Source of the DNA: Crotophaga sulcirostris
Lineage: Eukaryota > Chordata > Aves > Cuculiformes > Crotophagidae
NCBI GenBank assembly: GCA_013397455.1
Contig: VYZB01000223.1
Location: 1,377,274 to 1,441,273, forward strand
Direction of reading: 5' to 3'
DNA length: 64,000 nucleotides
This document shows, piece after piece, positions 50,361-62,085 of the stretch (position 1 is its first letter; each line of letters begins with the position of its first letter). The notes beneath the pieces were generated by a model. The model was not told where the DNA came from. It saw nothing but the letters and a program-made list of their open reading frames with translations, and did no database searches. The position numbers and the translations under genes are program-made.

Positions 50361-53171
50361 CTCATTCCTCGCACTCGAGTACAGAATGGGAACACAGCAT
50401 CATTTTCTGGCCACACTAATAACATATTAGTTTAAAAGGCAAAATGCGAATGTGATGTAACATGGAGATGGGCTGGGCAGGGGGAGAATTTGTTTTTGCA
50501 GAGGCTGTTAAATCTTTGGGCTTTCAGGTTTTTGGAGCATTGGGCTCAAAAAACAATTTACATGCATTGTTTCTTTCTTGGTGAAACACTGATTACAAGT
50601 AATTCTAAGGTCCATAAGGCTGGAGCCTGGCAGTCTTGCCTTAGTATTATCTGAAATACACTGTTTTCCTCTTACCGTTGGCTGATTTTTCTTCTACAGA
50701 AATGCCTTGACAAGATATTGCAGCAATTTTCCCAACAGATCTGATAGTCCATCTCTACCACGAAGGCTTTAGAAGGTATTTGCTCAAGGAGATCGTGTTC
50801 CCAGTACCACCAATTCTATGAAAGTACTAAATTAGGATATTAGTTATTAAATTCAACTACACAAATTACCATTTATATCATTATAAATCTGTCTCTACTG
50901 AGCAACAATTTTTATGGTGATGATCTTAGTATTTACATAAAAATTGCAATATACAAGGTAAATTATGTATTCCAACCTGCAATTTTTGCAGAGGATTTAC
51001 ACAAGCAGAATAAATTTTCTCCTTCTTAAGCAACAGTAATCATAAGTAATGTGCAGAAACATTCATAACTGTGGTCTCACATGAAAGCTACATTTTTTCC
51101 CTACATAACCTGCTGTAATTACAGTGTACATCAATTCCACCATAGGTAGATACACCAGGGTTTTTTTCCCCCTTTTCCTCATACAATTTTAATGATTATC
51201 CCTGCTTAGAATACACCATTTTAAATTAAAAAATTAAAAATTTAGAAGTAGATTGTTTCCCTGACAACAGCAACAGCAACATTTAATTCCCTTCTGTGTC
51301 ATTTGTAAATAAATACATACAGTTGCTGATACTAGTGAGATAATGTGCCTGAGGCTAATTGTGCCATTACAAATATTTTGAGCTTGTGGTTGATAATGCA
51401 GGTCGTAGTACTTAAATATGTATGAACTCAACTAATTTAACCTTCTTGCTGCTTACTAGCATATTGACAAAACCCTTCGTAACTAGGCTACACGGACATC
51501 ACGAAGCAACAGAGTTGTGGCTGGCTTGAGTGTTGTGGGGTTTTTGGGCTCCTGGTGGCACCCTGAGAGAAGAGGCTCAGGTGGGATCCTGGAGGATGCA
51601 GAGCACATCCAGACAGCTTCCTTTGACCCCACGGATGTCTTCTTGGGATGGAAGTTATTTGACCTTGTGAGATTCCACAGACCTTTCAGCACATGTGGTA
51701 TGTAAGAGAGCTCTGCCTCAGTAAGCCGTGTATAAAGATGGTAGGCTTGGCTCTTTGATTTATTAGTGTCCAGGACTGGTCCCAGGGGGAGCTGGGGTGG
51801 GTCTTTGCTCAGAACCATGAGCTCGAGTGCCCTGTGGTTGTGTTGGAGGCTGGGGTTCTGCAGAGCAGCCCTGCAGTTAACTCTTGCTTAGCTGGTGAGG
51901 CTGGCTGGGACATGGCCAGAGGCAGGGGCCTCCACAGGGTGTCTGACAGAGTCCAGCTGTACTTTTGGCACTGCAAGCTAATTGCTCATTAAGACTGAAA
52001 AAGATGAGAAAAGAAAGCGTCAAACTATTTGATCTAATCCCCACGTCTTGCCTGTGTCCATATGAGAAATCGTTTAAGTTTACAGGCTCCCTGTTTGCAA
52101 GATATTCTGCCTGCCATAAACTTAGCTCTTGGTTTTGTCCTATCAAGCATCAAACTGGGCTCTAGTGGAAGAAGTCCTTTTAAACCCCTCTGCAAGCATT
52201 GCTCTTAGCCTCAGGATTGCTGTTTTAGCCTGCAAAGAGCTTTGGCCAGGCTCAGGGGTGTTGTGCCTCTCAAAGCAGAGTGCAGCTGGAGGCAAAGCAA
52301 GCGGATTCCTCATCTCTGATCTGCAGGCTGAGCCTTGATAGGAAGGGGAGTATCTCCTGCAGGGCTTTGGCTCGGTGTGCTCGCTCTGGTCAGTAGCAAA
52401 TGAACTCTTGCAACATTGCTGCAGTGATAAGTTTGGCTATGGACAGAGTGAAGTGTTTCAGGTACATGTTCTCTTAGATTTCTTATCTCCACTCATCATG
52501 TTCTTTCATAGATACTTAAGCGGGTACTGAACCAAGTAAAAATTTACTGATGGTGCCGTTAGCGCTAACCCCAACTCCAGCACTAGGAAACCTCTGAGGC
52601 CAACTTGTGGTGTGGTGGTGTGGTGCCAGTCATCCTCCCTAAGGCTTAAGTGTGTTGGCTGAATGCTGCAGCCAGCACAGAGTATGTGGGTTTGCTTGGA
52701 CCCTGTGGTAGCTGGATATGGTTGTTGTCTTCATTGCATTGGCAAAAGCTTCAGCAGGACTGTCGAGTCTGGCTCAGGTCCTCAGCCCACGCCTGCTGCT
52801 GGGGCTCAGACAACGTCTGTGGCGCTGCGATGTTTTATAGAGTCTGAGGCACTTGCTGTGTGCTGCGGGGAAATACAATCCTGAAAGCAGAGTATTTTAG
52901 GGGATGCAATTTCAGCTGAGCAGAGCGTTGCTCCTGCAGGGCTCTTAGCGGGGAAATGGACTACCACAAGTCACCTAATAAAGCTTGGGGCAACATGCCA
53001 TGATGTACCGTGATGGAGAGGAGGAAAAGCAGACATAAAAGAAGAAGTAATGAGAGAGAAAGGCTTGAAAACCAGACCATCATGGTTCGAATCACACTAA
53101 AAGGATTATTTGGTTGTGAATAACAGGGTCAGCAATTCTATATCTGACTGGAAGAACCATGTGCTGTCCCA
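50361..53171. other. Intergenic: no gene recognised
   Basis: The AT-rich part at 50800-51430 gives way to more GC-rich sequence at 51500-52950. I found no known repeat, and ORFs here are short and unsupported. Confidence 0.55.
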
Positions 53172-53196
53172 TTACAGCAAGCTTTACAGCAAGCTT
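53172..53196. repeat. Perfect 12-bp tandem duplication
   Basis: TTACAGCAAGCT occurs twice head to tail (53172-53183 and 53184-53195), with one further matching T at 53196. It is a minor replication-slippage type repeat. Confidence 0.8.
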
Positions 53197-53249
53197 GTTA
53201 GATTAATGTGTTGAAATAATATTACACATAGTCAGCCTCAGTCCATGCA

Positions 53250-53285
53250 GTAATTAATGTGAGTGCAATTAATCTGATTGGAGAT
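53250..53285. promoter_or_regulatory. Paired-type homeodomain motif cluster
   Basis: TAATTA lies at 53251-53256. TAATCTGATTG at 53270-53280 matches the palindromic paired-class site TAATYNRATTA at 10 of 11 positions. The surroundings are non-repetitive. A regulatory role is inferred. Confidence 0.3.
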
Positions 53286-56200
53286 GACACCTTTTGTCAG
53301 CAACAGGTAATCCTTTCTAGCAAAGGTAAAGCTGAGCAAGCAGTTGAAAGGGAAATCATTAAGAACGTTCCTCTGCGATCACAAAGTTTATCTTCACACC
53401 TTGTTACTTCCCTAGATGGATGAGGCTAAACACAGAGAATAACAAAACAAGAAAAAGCCCTTCATGAGTTTCTGAAGCCATTTTTGCTGGTTGAAAGAAA
53501 AGCTTTCCTTTGTATACGTTGCTATTTCTTAAATTAGATACTTTGGTGGTCCCTGAGGGATTTAGCTCATCTCACAACAAATGTAGATCTTAAAGGAAGT
53601 ATGCAATTTGTAAAACAATCATATTGTTTGAACAAAGATTGGCTGCAAATGCTTTTTGCTCAGATTTAACACACTTAGGCATGTTTATAGCCATTAGTTC
53701 TTTGCTGGAGTCTCTGCCAGAAATATGGCCCCCATTTGGATATTGCAGAGGACGCGGTGTTAGACTGCTTTCCATGGCCTGGCCAACGAATGCTGCCTGT
53801 GACTGTCTGGGGACCTCTGCAAAAATGTCAATTAGCAATAAAAGTTCTGCAAACAAGCATTACACCGTCTCCTTATGCCTCTCCTGCTGCTGCTCACAGT
53901 CACACAGTAATGTCCAGAGCTAAAAAATGGGTGTCATGGGCTTCTGCGGCTTCTCTGTTGCTGTAAGTTCAGTATGGTGTTTTTCTGGACATGCTGTCGC
54001 TTGGAAGTTGGGATGTCAAATTGGAAGTAGAGGATTTAACCACTGGTATCCTTTCTCAAGGGATGCTTTTCAGACTGGAGTGCCTGTCGCCTGCATCTAA
54101 TTTCTCTTGGGCTAAACTTCTTTGCTTTTGGTTCCTATCTGGGCTTTTCTCTTGGGTGGCATTTCTGCAGATGACTTGGGAAACTTTTAGCTCCTGGGTG
54201 TCTTCCACACAGCTCAGAGCGGCTCAACAGGTGGTATTTGCCATTTCTGTCCTCAGTCCTTTTTATTATTATTATTATTTTCTTACTGCAAACACCTTGA
54301 TTTTATGAAGCAAAGAGTCATATGTTTGACCTATGTCTGTCTTTTCTCCAAGGTAATTAATTATCTATTCAGAGTGCCACATAGATTGCCCCATCAGGGA
54401 CTGTGTAACTCGGGGAGGCTTTCCCAAGTCAAAATCCCTTCCCTGACTGCCCTGAGGGGAATCAGCTATGGATTTACCCTACCTGTGTGGGGTGGAAAGA
54501 GAAGCCCAGAAGACATCCCAGTGATGTCACTTGTGCAGCCACAGAGCTGTGTGTGTGATCCACTGCCTGGAAAAGGGATGCAACAGCAATTATCACATTG
54601 GCAACAGCCTTGCAAGGGAGATGAGAATTAACAGAGCAGATAAATCAGGGACCAGAGAGTGTGCCTGTTTGCTGCTCTGCAGCACTGCCTGGGAAAGCCA
54701 TATCTGGGTGTTGAGGGACAGGAGCAAGGCTTGAGCTAAACCTTTCTTCCATTAGGCAAGTGCTTAGGTACCGGCTGTCATGATACTTCCCACTTAGCAC
54801 GCAGAAGGCTGAGATGAGTTTTTAGGTGCCTTTTTCCTACCTGAACACGATGTCTCTCCAAACCTGGGGCTACATATCTGATGCATGTCATCCCTCTGGC
54901 ATTTTGGCTGCAAGCTGACATGGGCTTTTTTGAGGACTGTCAGGAGTCAGGTGCTGTGCAAATCTGGTGTGTAACGCTCCTTGGCATGGAGGTGCTTCCT
55001 CTTGTTTGAAATAGTTTTACAAAGCCAGTGTGCTCCAGAGATGAAGGGTGCTGTGGGCACACCCATGCATTTTCCATTGCTTAACTAATTTGTTCTTTTA
55101 ATTACTCATTATCGAGTTGGGAGGAACTTCAAAGTGATGTTTCTCAACAAGGCATGTTCACCCCTATAATTGAAATATGCCCAAAGCCAGTTTCTTGCAG
55201 GACTTAACTTTTTCTTTTTTAAAATGTATAGTATTTCAAAGTTACTTTATGATTAGACCAGGATCACTAGCAGTCCAATCTGTCACAATCCAAATATGTT
55301 TGAGGGCATATTTTTCCTAAGCCTGGATGCAGGCATAAAGGGCTCAGCTGCAGAAGGCCTCCAGGTGCTCTACTGCTCCACATAAAAGAATAATAATGGA
55401 TGTTTTCATTAATAAAAGTGCAGACTGTCGTTTATGCACTCCTAATCCTGGAGTAATTAAATGACTGGAGAGAAGGGTGATTCATACCGACACTGGCTAT
55501 GCTCAAAGAATTCCTTTTCTATAGATCTGAGTATGCTCTAGGAATAATTTTGCTTTGTTACGTCTTGTAAATAATTTATTATGCTCTTGTTAAAAAGCTG
55601 CTTTCTGGGGAGACAAGAAGAAAATCACTGTGTTTGGTTATCATGATGTACCACACATACCTAAGGCTGACTAGTGGGCATTCATAGGGAATAGTGTGAG
55701 AGGTCTCACAGAAGAGCATTTCTGGAAGCAGCAGCCCAAGGTGAGAGGATGAGAGTGGGGACACAGCCTTGTAGTGATTTTGGTGGTGTGAGCTCTGACT
55801 GCACGGCTCATGGTTGTTCAGGCTTACAAAACCACTCAGCATTGGGAATTCTTCAATTCTCTGTGAATATCAGCTTTCATCAAAAAAAAAGCATTTTATT
55901 TTTTTCTGTAGTCCTCATGACTTAAGAAAAATGGTCACAAATGCAGCCCTGCAAGCTCAAACCCCCACATATCATGATTAATATTGGGGCTGACTCACCA
56001 ATTTATACTACTTGAAAGGCCAACTTAAATAACCTGTAGCATTTATATACTACCCTTCAGACGTGGATTGAAAAGCCCTTTCACATGTGAAACTCTGTCC
56101 CTTGTGATATAGTTGTGATAGATTGTTGCTGTGAATTTCAGCTAATTCGATCTCATTTTTCTGTGGTGATTTTTCTTAATTCTGTTTCACTTTTCTGTGA
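53286..56200. other. Intergenic: (TTA)n microsatellite at 54263-54279, otherwise nothing recognised
   Basis: The TTA run has about five and a half units. ORFs at 53624-53966 and 53991-54631 on the + strand show no family motif. Confidence 0.6.
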
Positions 56201-59200
56201 GTGATAGGCTGTACACACACGTTGCTCTCGCTGGGATCTATAAAAGCCTGCAACATCCAGTGATTTCACCTCAAAATTATCTGGCTGGGGACTTCACCGG
56301 CCCAAATCTTAATCTGGAGAAGGGCATGTGTACAGAAAAGCACTGACAACTGAGAGGTGATATTAAGAAAACCTAGAAAGGAACTCCCCCAGGGAGTGGA
56401 GCAGCTCCACGTATTTCCCAGCTGAATTAGTTCACAGGTCTATGAGAATATACCCCAGCTTGGGAACAAAACAGAGTGCCTTTCTTCTGCTAACTTTTAA
56501 AAATGATCTTTGCTTGAGTAATGCCAAATCGCTTCGAGGTAAATATATATAGGAATAAAATGTTATTTGCAAGAGAAATCTGGGGAAGTAGTGGTGGTAG
56601 ACGTCAGAGGGTGATGCAGGATTGTCCTTGCATTTGATCTGAGCTTTCTCTATGTGCTGAGGCAAGAAGTGGGCTCTGCAGTCACTGGACATTCGAAGGA
56701 CCAGTGACTGCACAACCAGTCAGTGTTGATGAAAGCTTCTACCTTTCTTCAGCAGATGCATCAGTATTGATTGACAGTGCCTTCCCTGTGCCTCAGAGCT
56801 TTTCAGCTGGAAGCACCCAGAACTCGCCTCTTGAATTGATTGGGCTGGACTAAATCAAACTGCACAAACTCACCATTTTTTTGCCTGTCTTTTTCCATGT
56901 AAACTCTAAAGAGCTTACAGGTTCGCAGTTGTGTGTGAATAAGCACCTATTAGGATAGGTTGGGGTGGTCACCATGAGTTAGCTGGCCCGGGAAGGCATG
57001 GAAATAATCAAACCAAACCTTGCAGCTAATCCCCTGGCCAGACTCTCTTAGCATCTCATCATGTAGCTCTCCTTTCCCCGCTTGCTCTGAAATAACAGAC
57101 ATAATTTTCCACTGAGAGATAATTTATAGGGCAGACCAGCTCACAGCAGCAGTAAGAGCTAAGCAATACACCCTAGAAATCTCATTGCTTTATGGCAAAT
57201 GTAACACCAATTGCTTGTAGAGTGATATTGGCGTCTCTGGCTCCACTGTAAATATTTTTGCTGCTACTATTTGGAAGGAAATTTCCCTCCTATATAGCTG
57301 TGAGCTGATGTTAGTTCAGCAGAGCTCCCTTGACAAAATATTTTCTTCTTTTGCTTTGCATTACCACCCCCCAGCACACACTTGCCTTGTGTACCCCCAA
57401 CAGAGTAAATGTTTCAGTAATCCTCAAATGCGTGACCCTCTCTCTGCAATATTGAGCTTCGTTCCACTTCGGTATTTCCTGGATCCTCAAGGTTTTCTGG
57501 TTCTTCCTGTTTAATGCTATGATCTGCCTCTATATTGATAAAGCCTCTGATTTGCAGTTCCTGTCTTACTTCCCTATGGACATTACGTCTGTTGAGCAAA
57601 CCCTGTTGTCTCCATCTGTCCCTTAATTTTCCCAGGTAAAGTCACTGGAGAAGGGATGAGGAAATATGCACTGGAGAGCTACTGGGGAATTTATGCAGTG
57701 ATACTCTGAGCATGTGTTTGAGAAGTATGAAGTATACTCATCAGGTTTTAGGATTATGTTTAAAATCAGCCCATCTCAGAGCATATGAAAAAAAAACCTG
57801 ACAGATGAGAACATGCATTTAAAAAACAAAGCACAACATAAATATATATGTGTAAATATATGATTTATGTTCCCAGGGCTTGGTTCATGTGTGAGCCTGT
57901 ATATATGCTCCACCATATAATTGCAAACCCATTAGTAACTGTGCAATGCAAAAGAAAGGAGTTGCATGCAAGGTTTTGCAGGAGTGTGGGGCTGTTCCCT
58001 TTGCAACCAGATGTGAGTCACAGTTCTAACAGGCTGTGCTCACTTCCCACACCCATCCAGCAAACAGAACCCAGGCTGTGCTTGGAGAAAAGGGTGATAT
58101 TTAATTCGTGTATGAGCATAATTCAAGCAGATTCAGTCGGCAAAATCAACTTGGGAGAGCACTCCGATCACCTCCTCTCTGAACCTCCTCCTGGATAAAA
58201 GTGTGTGGTAGAGATGGCAGGAGCCAGGCAAACCTCCCTTTATCTGCTGAGATTAAGCTGTGATTTGCCCACACATCTGAGGTGAACAATATCACTAACT
58301 GAATCAGATTAGAGAAAACAGCAGAGGGAGCGGCACAGCTGTGGGAAAGATGGGAGCGGGAGAGTTTTGAAGGCTGGAGTTCTCCTCCCAGCAAATGAAT
58401 GAGATGAGATGAAAGAATGAGATCAGTGAGCAGATGAAGCACAGAAGTTGATAAAATCCTCAGACTTTGGAAGATTTACCTGAACCTATTAAAATGCAGC
58501 AAGTTTTCCTCACTGGGACCACATGAATGAAAGCATGATTGGCAGAGCAGCCAAGCCCTTTCACCTAAAAGCAAAATTAGGAGGGCATGAAAAGTAAGTG
58601 ATGCTGATGCTTGAAAATCCTATGCAAATGACTGAGGCAAGAAGGATCTGTCTGTGCAGGCAATGTGAACCCTGAATCAGTACGATAACGGTTAGGGTGG
58701 TAAAAGGCTTTGCTGTCCTGCCAGAAACAAAGCACCGCAGTCGGTGTCCACTTCGTCACACTGGCCTTGGTGCTGGGAGGCACGTGGAGAAAGGAGAATG
58801 CATTCCACTTTCTATTTCCTAATGATTTGGTCGGAAATCTGACTTAGGTTTATTGAGATGCTCTGCATCCCTTCTTCGCCCCGTGAACAGAAGCCAAGAT
58901 TTTTCATGGCTGTGCTGTTAGTGTTGCTCACCTCTGGGGATGTAGCTGTGTCCTTGCTCTGTACAGAAGGACTGTAAATCACTACAGTGGTATTCACACT
59001 GCCAGCATTGGAAACCAATGACATGTTTGTATTTTCCCCTATCCTTTGGTATCAGCTAGGCTTTCTTTGGATTGCCTTTTTTTTTCTTTTTTTTTTTTTA
59101 ATTTCTTAGATCATCTCATTATCACAGTATGTATGTTTAACTCAAAAATAGTACTTTGGGATTAGTGTAAAGAGAATTAACCACGCCTTTGTGAGAAGAC

Positions 59201-61862
59201 CATTAACATGTACAGTGAGGAATCCAGTAAGGAGACTGATAAAAATCAGAAGTCAGAGAGCTCAAGAGGGGAGGCTTAATTAGTTGATGAGGTTTTTCTT
59301 TAAATTTCCTTAAAAATTAGAGATTTTCTCCAGGAGTGTGTTATGTAATCCTGAATGACTTTCAGTTAGGAGCTTACTGGTTTGACCCACATCTTGTTCT
59401 TGTTACAATTCAGAGAGATTGAAACATTAACTGCAGGTAAGCCTGGAAGCTGAAGATGCATCTTCCAAAAAGTTGCCCCAGCTCCGAAGCCAACATGGTC
59501 AAAATCTCCTTCCTTGCAGAAATATGGAGTTCTTTGAAGGCAAGTACTTGGTTTAAGACAGGTAATTCTGAAAGAGGGCTTTGCTCCACTGGATAGCTGA
59601 GCCTGCTGAGGAAAAACAGGGAAGATAAGACTACAGGCTCCTTCCTCAACTTTATGAGTTGAAGGTGATATAACTGGAGGCTGCAGATGAAAGGTCAAAT
59701 TTGTTTAGTTACTATCACCTGGAGAATTACCACAGTTTTTGAGGAACACTGCAAGCCTCTAGGCAGGTGCTGATTGTCCCCCTGGACACTCAGCAAATAG
59801 GCATTTTAGAATTTTAGGTTGTTGCTAAGAACATAAATAGGAGAAAATCGTGTTTGTGAGAACGTAACACTTCCCCGGAGTGTGCAGGTAGCTGATCTCA
59901 CAGCTGAAGCACTGAACACCAAATAGTGGGGTGGAGAACAGGCAAATACCTCAAACCTCCTGAAACCCAAGATATCAGTAGCATTGTCTTATTTTGCGTG
60001 CATGTAAAGAAATGAATTACTTAATCAGATTGCACTGCAATTTGATTCACTCAGATAACGCCCCTGAAATTCAAACAGGAGATGTGAATTTTTGCTTCCT
60101 ATGAGTCTTCAAGTCCTACTTCTTCACTATGTTTGGGTTTCCCAGTGTGGCACAGACCAGACAGAGGAACTGTTCGACCTCTGGCCCTTGCCAGAGGCTG
60201 ACAGAGCAAAGGTTGTCTTAAATATAGAACTGGAAGCCTGGAAGTTACTAGAGGCTGAGAGAGATGACGAGAAAAGCCCAATTTTGCTGGTAGAGGTGTG
60301 GGAAGGTGCTTTCAGACCTTTGCCTATTGACCTGCCTCATCCCAAAGCGACATTATTCTCCGATTTCTAGACTTGCCTCACTCTATTTCAGGCCTCTATT
60401 TCAGGCTCTGATCGTGCAGAGTGCTGAAAAGCCTTTTATCATTTGCTTGCTTTCAAACTCAGGTGCAAGTTTTTCTACTTCAAGGCTCTAGCAGTGCAGC
60501 ATTCTGAGCAGAAATCATCCAAGCACCTTTCCTCTTTCACCTACCAGTCACGCTACCATCGTGAAGTGCAGCTGATGGCGAAGAGCCTTCAGCACTGGCC
60601 CAGCAATGACCTATGGCACTTGGTGACCCCTCTCTCATAGCAAGATGCTTTGTCAGTTACTGCCATGTTTGTGCTCTGTTTTCCACCCTAAGTGGCTTGT
60701 TCAGAGGTTGGTTAATTAAACGTCTGGACGCAGTGAGCCCCTCAGTTAATTTGCTGCATGCAGAGAGGTGTTTATTCCCCAAGTATTCTTTTGCAGCAGA
60801 GACTTTACATACCCTTCCTGGTTTTCTGATTTTCCAAGACTCTTTCTCAAAATGGCATTTTTAGCTCAGGGAGGCTGCTTTCCTAGGCACTCGTGCTACC
60901 ACTTGGTGATGGCACCCCTTTTCCCCCACTTTAACAAGTCCTTTCTCATTTTTCCCATTCTTTCTGTTAATCCCTTACTACTGATTCTCTTTGGATGACA
61001 TCCCTCTTTTTATTACTCTAAACTTACATCTTTAGCTCCTTCATGCATAAGCTGACAGTAGCTAACCTTGCTGCATCCTTGTCTCTTCTTAAGTTCATTT
61101 GCACCGAGCAGATTGGGTTTCGTTTGGTTCCAGTTAGAAAAACACAAAAAAGCAGGGACCAGAGTGATGTCAGCCTTTTGTTTATTCAAAGAGGGAAAAC
61201 CCCAGCCAACGTGGCTATTAGAGATCAGGGAGCTGATTGATTAATGCCCAATGCAAGAGCTGCACGGATGTTTTGCACTAAGCACTTACCTTTAATTATC
61301 CATCCTGTCCAGGCAGACCTTGTCTTCAGCTCGACATCCTAAGATCCAGGGAAGCTCCAGGGTTTCTTAGGGGTGGAGGAGATGGGGAGAGGTGAAGAAC
61401 AAGGTAGCACCTCGTGTTTTACTGTCTCTTACTGCCACGGAGGATCTTGACAGGGTCAAATTGCTGTTTTGCTTCTGCACTCTTGAGGCATTTTGTTGCA
61501 GGGGAAGATTTATCAGCTAGACAGGCATTTCACATGGACCTCCTCTGGTGGCAGTAATCACAAAGTGGGCTTTGCTGGGATGTGTTTTTTCTTCCCCCTG
61601 TTAAGACACTGGTCCCTGTAAAGTTGAGGATATATACTAAACCTCACACTAAGGAAAGGCTGCAGGGGCCAGCAGGAAGAAGCAGGAATGGTGGATGGGT
61701 ACCTATATACAAAAAAAATCTATTTTTTTTGTATTCTATTGCTCTGACCCTGAAGAAAGAGGTGTTGATGGTGTCTCCTGTCATTTTGCCCCATGTATTT
61801 TGTGTCCTTTCTTCTGTTCACAGAGTTAGCCACTGTTCATGTACTGATGAGAAGTGCTTTGG
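56201..61862. other. Intergenic: no gene recognised
   Basis: Mixed-composition sequence with a T-rich tract at 59077-59099 (T9-C-T13). A TATAAAAG at 56239-56246 has no ORF or splice donor near it. The 92-codon + strand ORF at 60092-60370 is acidic in its middle and follows a TTTCCCAG acceptor-like stretch, but no homology or donor supports it. Confidence 0.55.
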
Positions 61863-61870
61863 TATATAAA
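61863..61870 (+). promoter_or_regulatory. Candidate TATA box
   Basis: TATATAAA, continued by AGCC, is a strong TATA match. Initiation about 25-32 bp downstream would fall near 61893-61900 (GCATCATAC), just ahead of the ATG at 61912. No CpG island accompanies it, as is usual for tissue-specific TATA promoters. Isolated TATA matches are common in AT-rich DNA. Confidence 0.3.
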
Positions 61871-61911
61871 AGCCTGAAGCTGGCAGCAATATCTTTGCAT
61901 CATACACAAAT

Positions 61912-62085
61912 ATGAAATACATAATCACTGCTTGGTTTCAGGTACCCTCTTATGTAACTCTGTCCTATTCCCCGCGTGCCTGTTGTGCACATTTACTTCC
62001 AGATCCCCTAGTCTGTGAAACAGTGCTGCACCAAGCTGATGAAGGCTACAAAAGCATGAAGTGGAGTCCAGAACATAGTCAGTAA
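61912..62085 (+). CDS. Hypothetical 57-residue ORF behind a TATA box
   Basis: The ATG is at 61912-61914 and the TAA at 62083-62085. The product starts MKYIITAWFQ, a mildly hydrophobic N-terminus too short and polar to be a convincing signal peptide. It has three cysteines (residues 24, 25 and 35) and ends SPEHSQ. I recognise no family. The only support is position, about 45 bp downstream of the TATATAAA at 61863. A GGTACC at 61941 after TTTCA would make a poor splice donor. It could be a microprotein or, more likely, chance. Confidence 0.15.
   Translation: MKYIITAWFQVPSYVTLSYSPRACCAHLLPDPLVCETVLHQADEGYKSMKWSPEHSQ

Noticed and set aside
53084..53093. GGTTCGAATC, like the B box of a tRNA gene
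   Set aside because: No matching A box or cloverleaf can be drawn from the 80 bp upstream.
56239..56246. TATAAAAG as a promoter
   Set aside because: No open frame, splice donor or CpG support follows; an isolated match.
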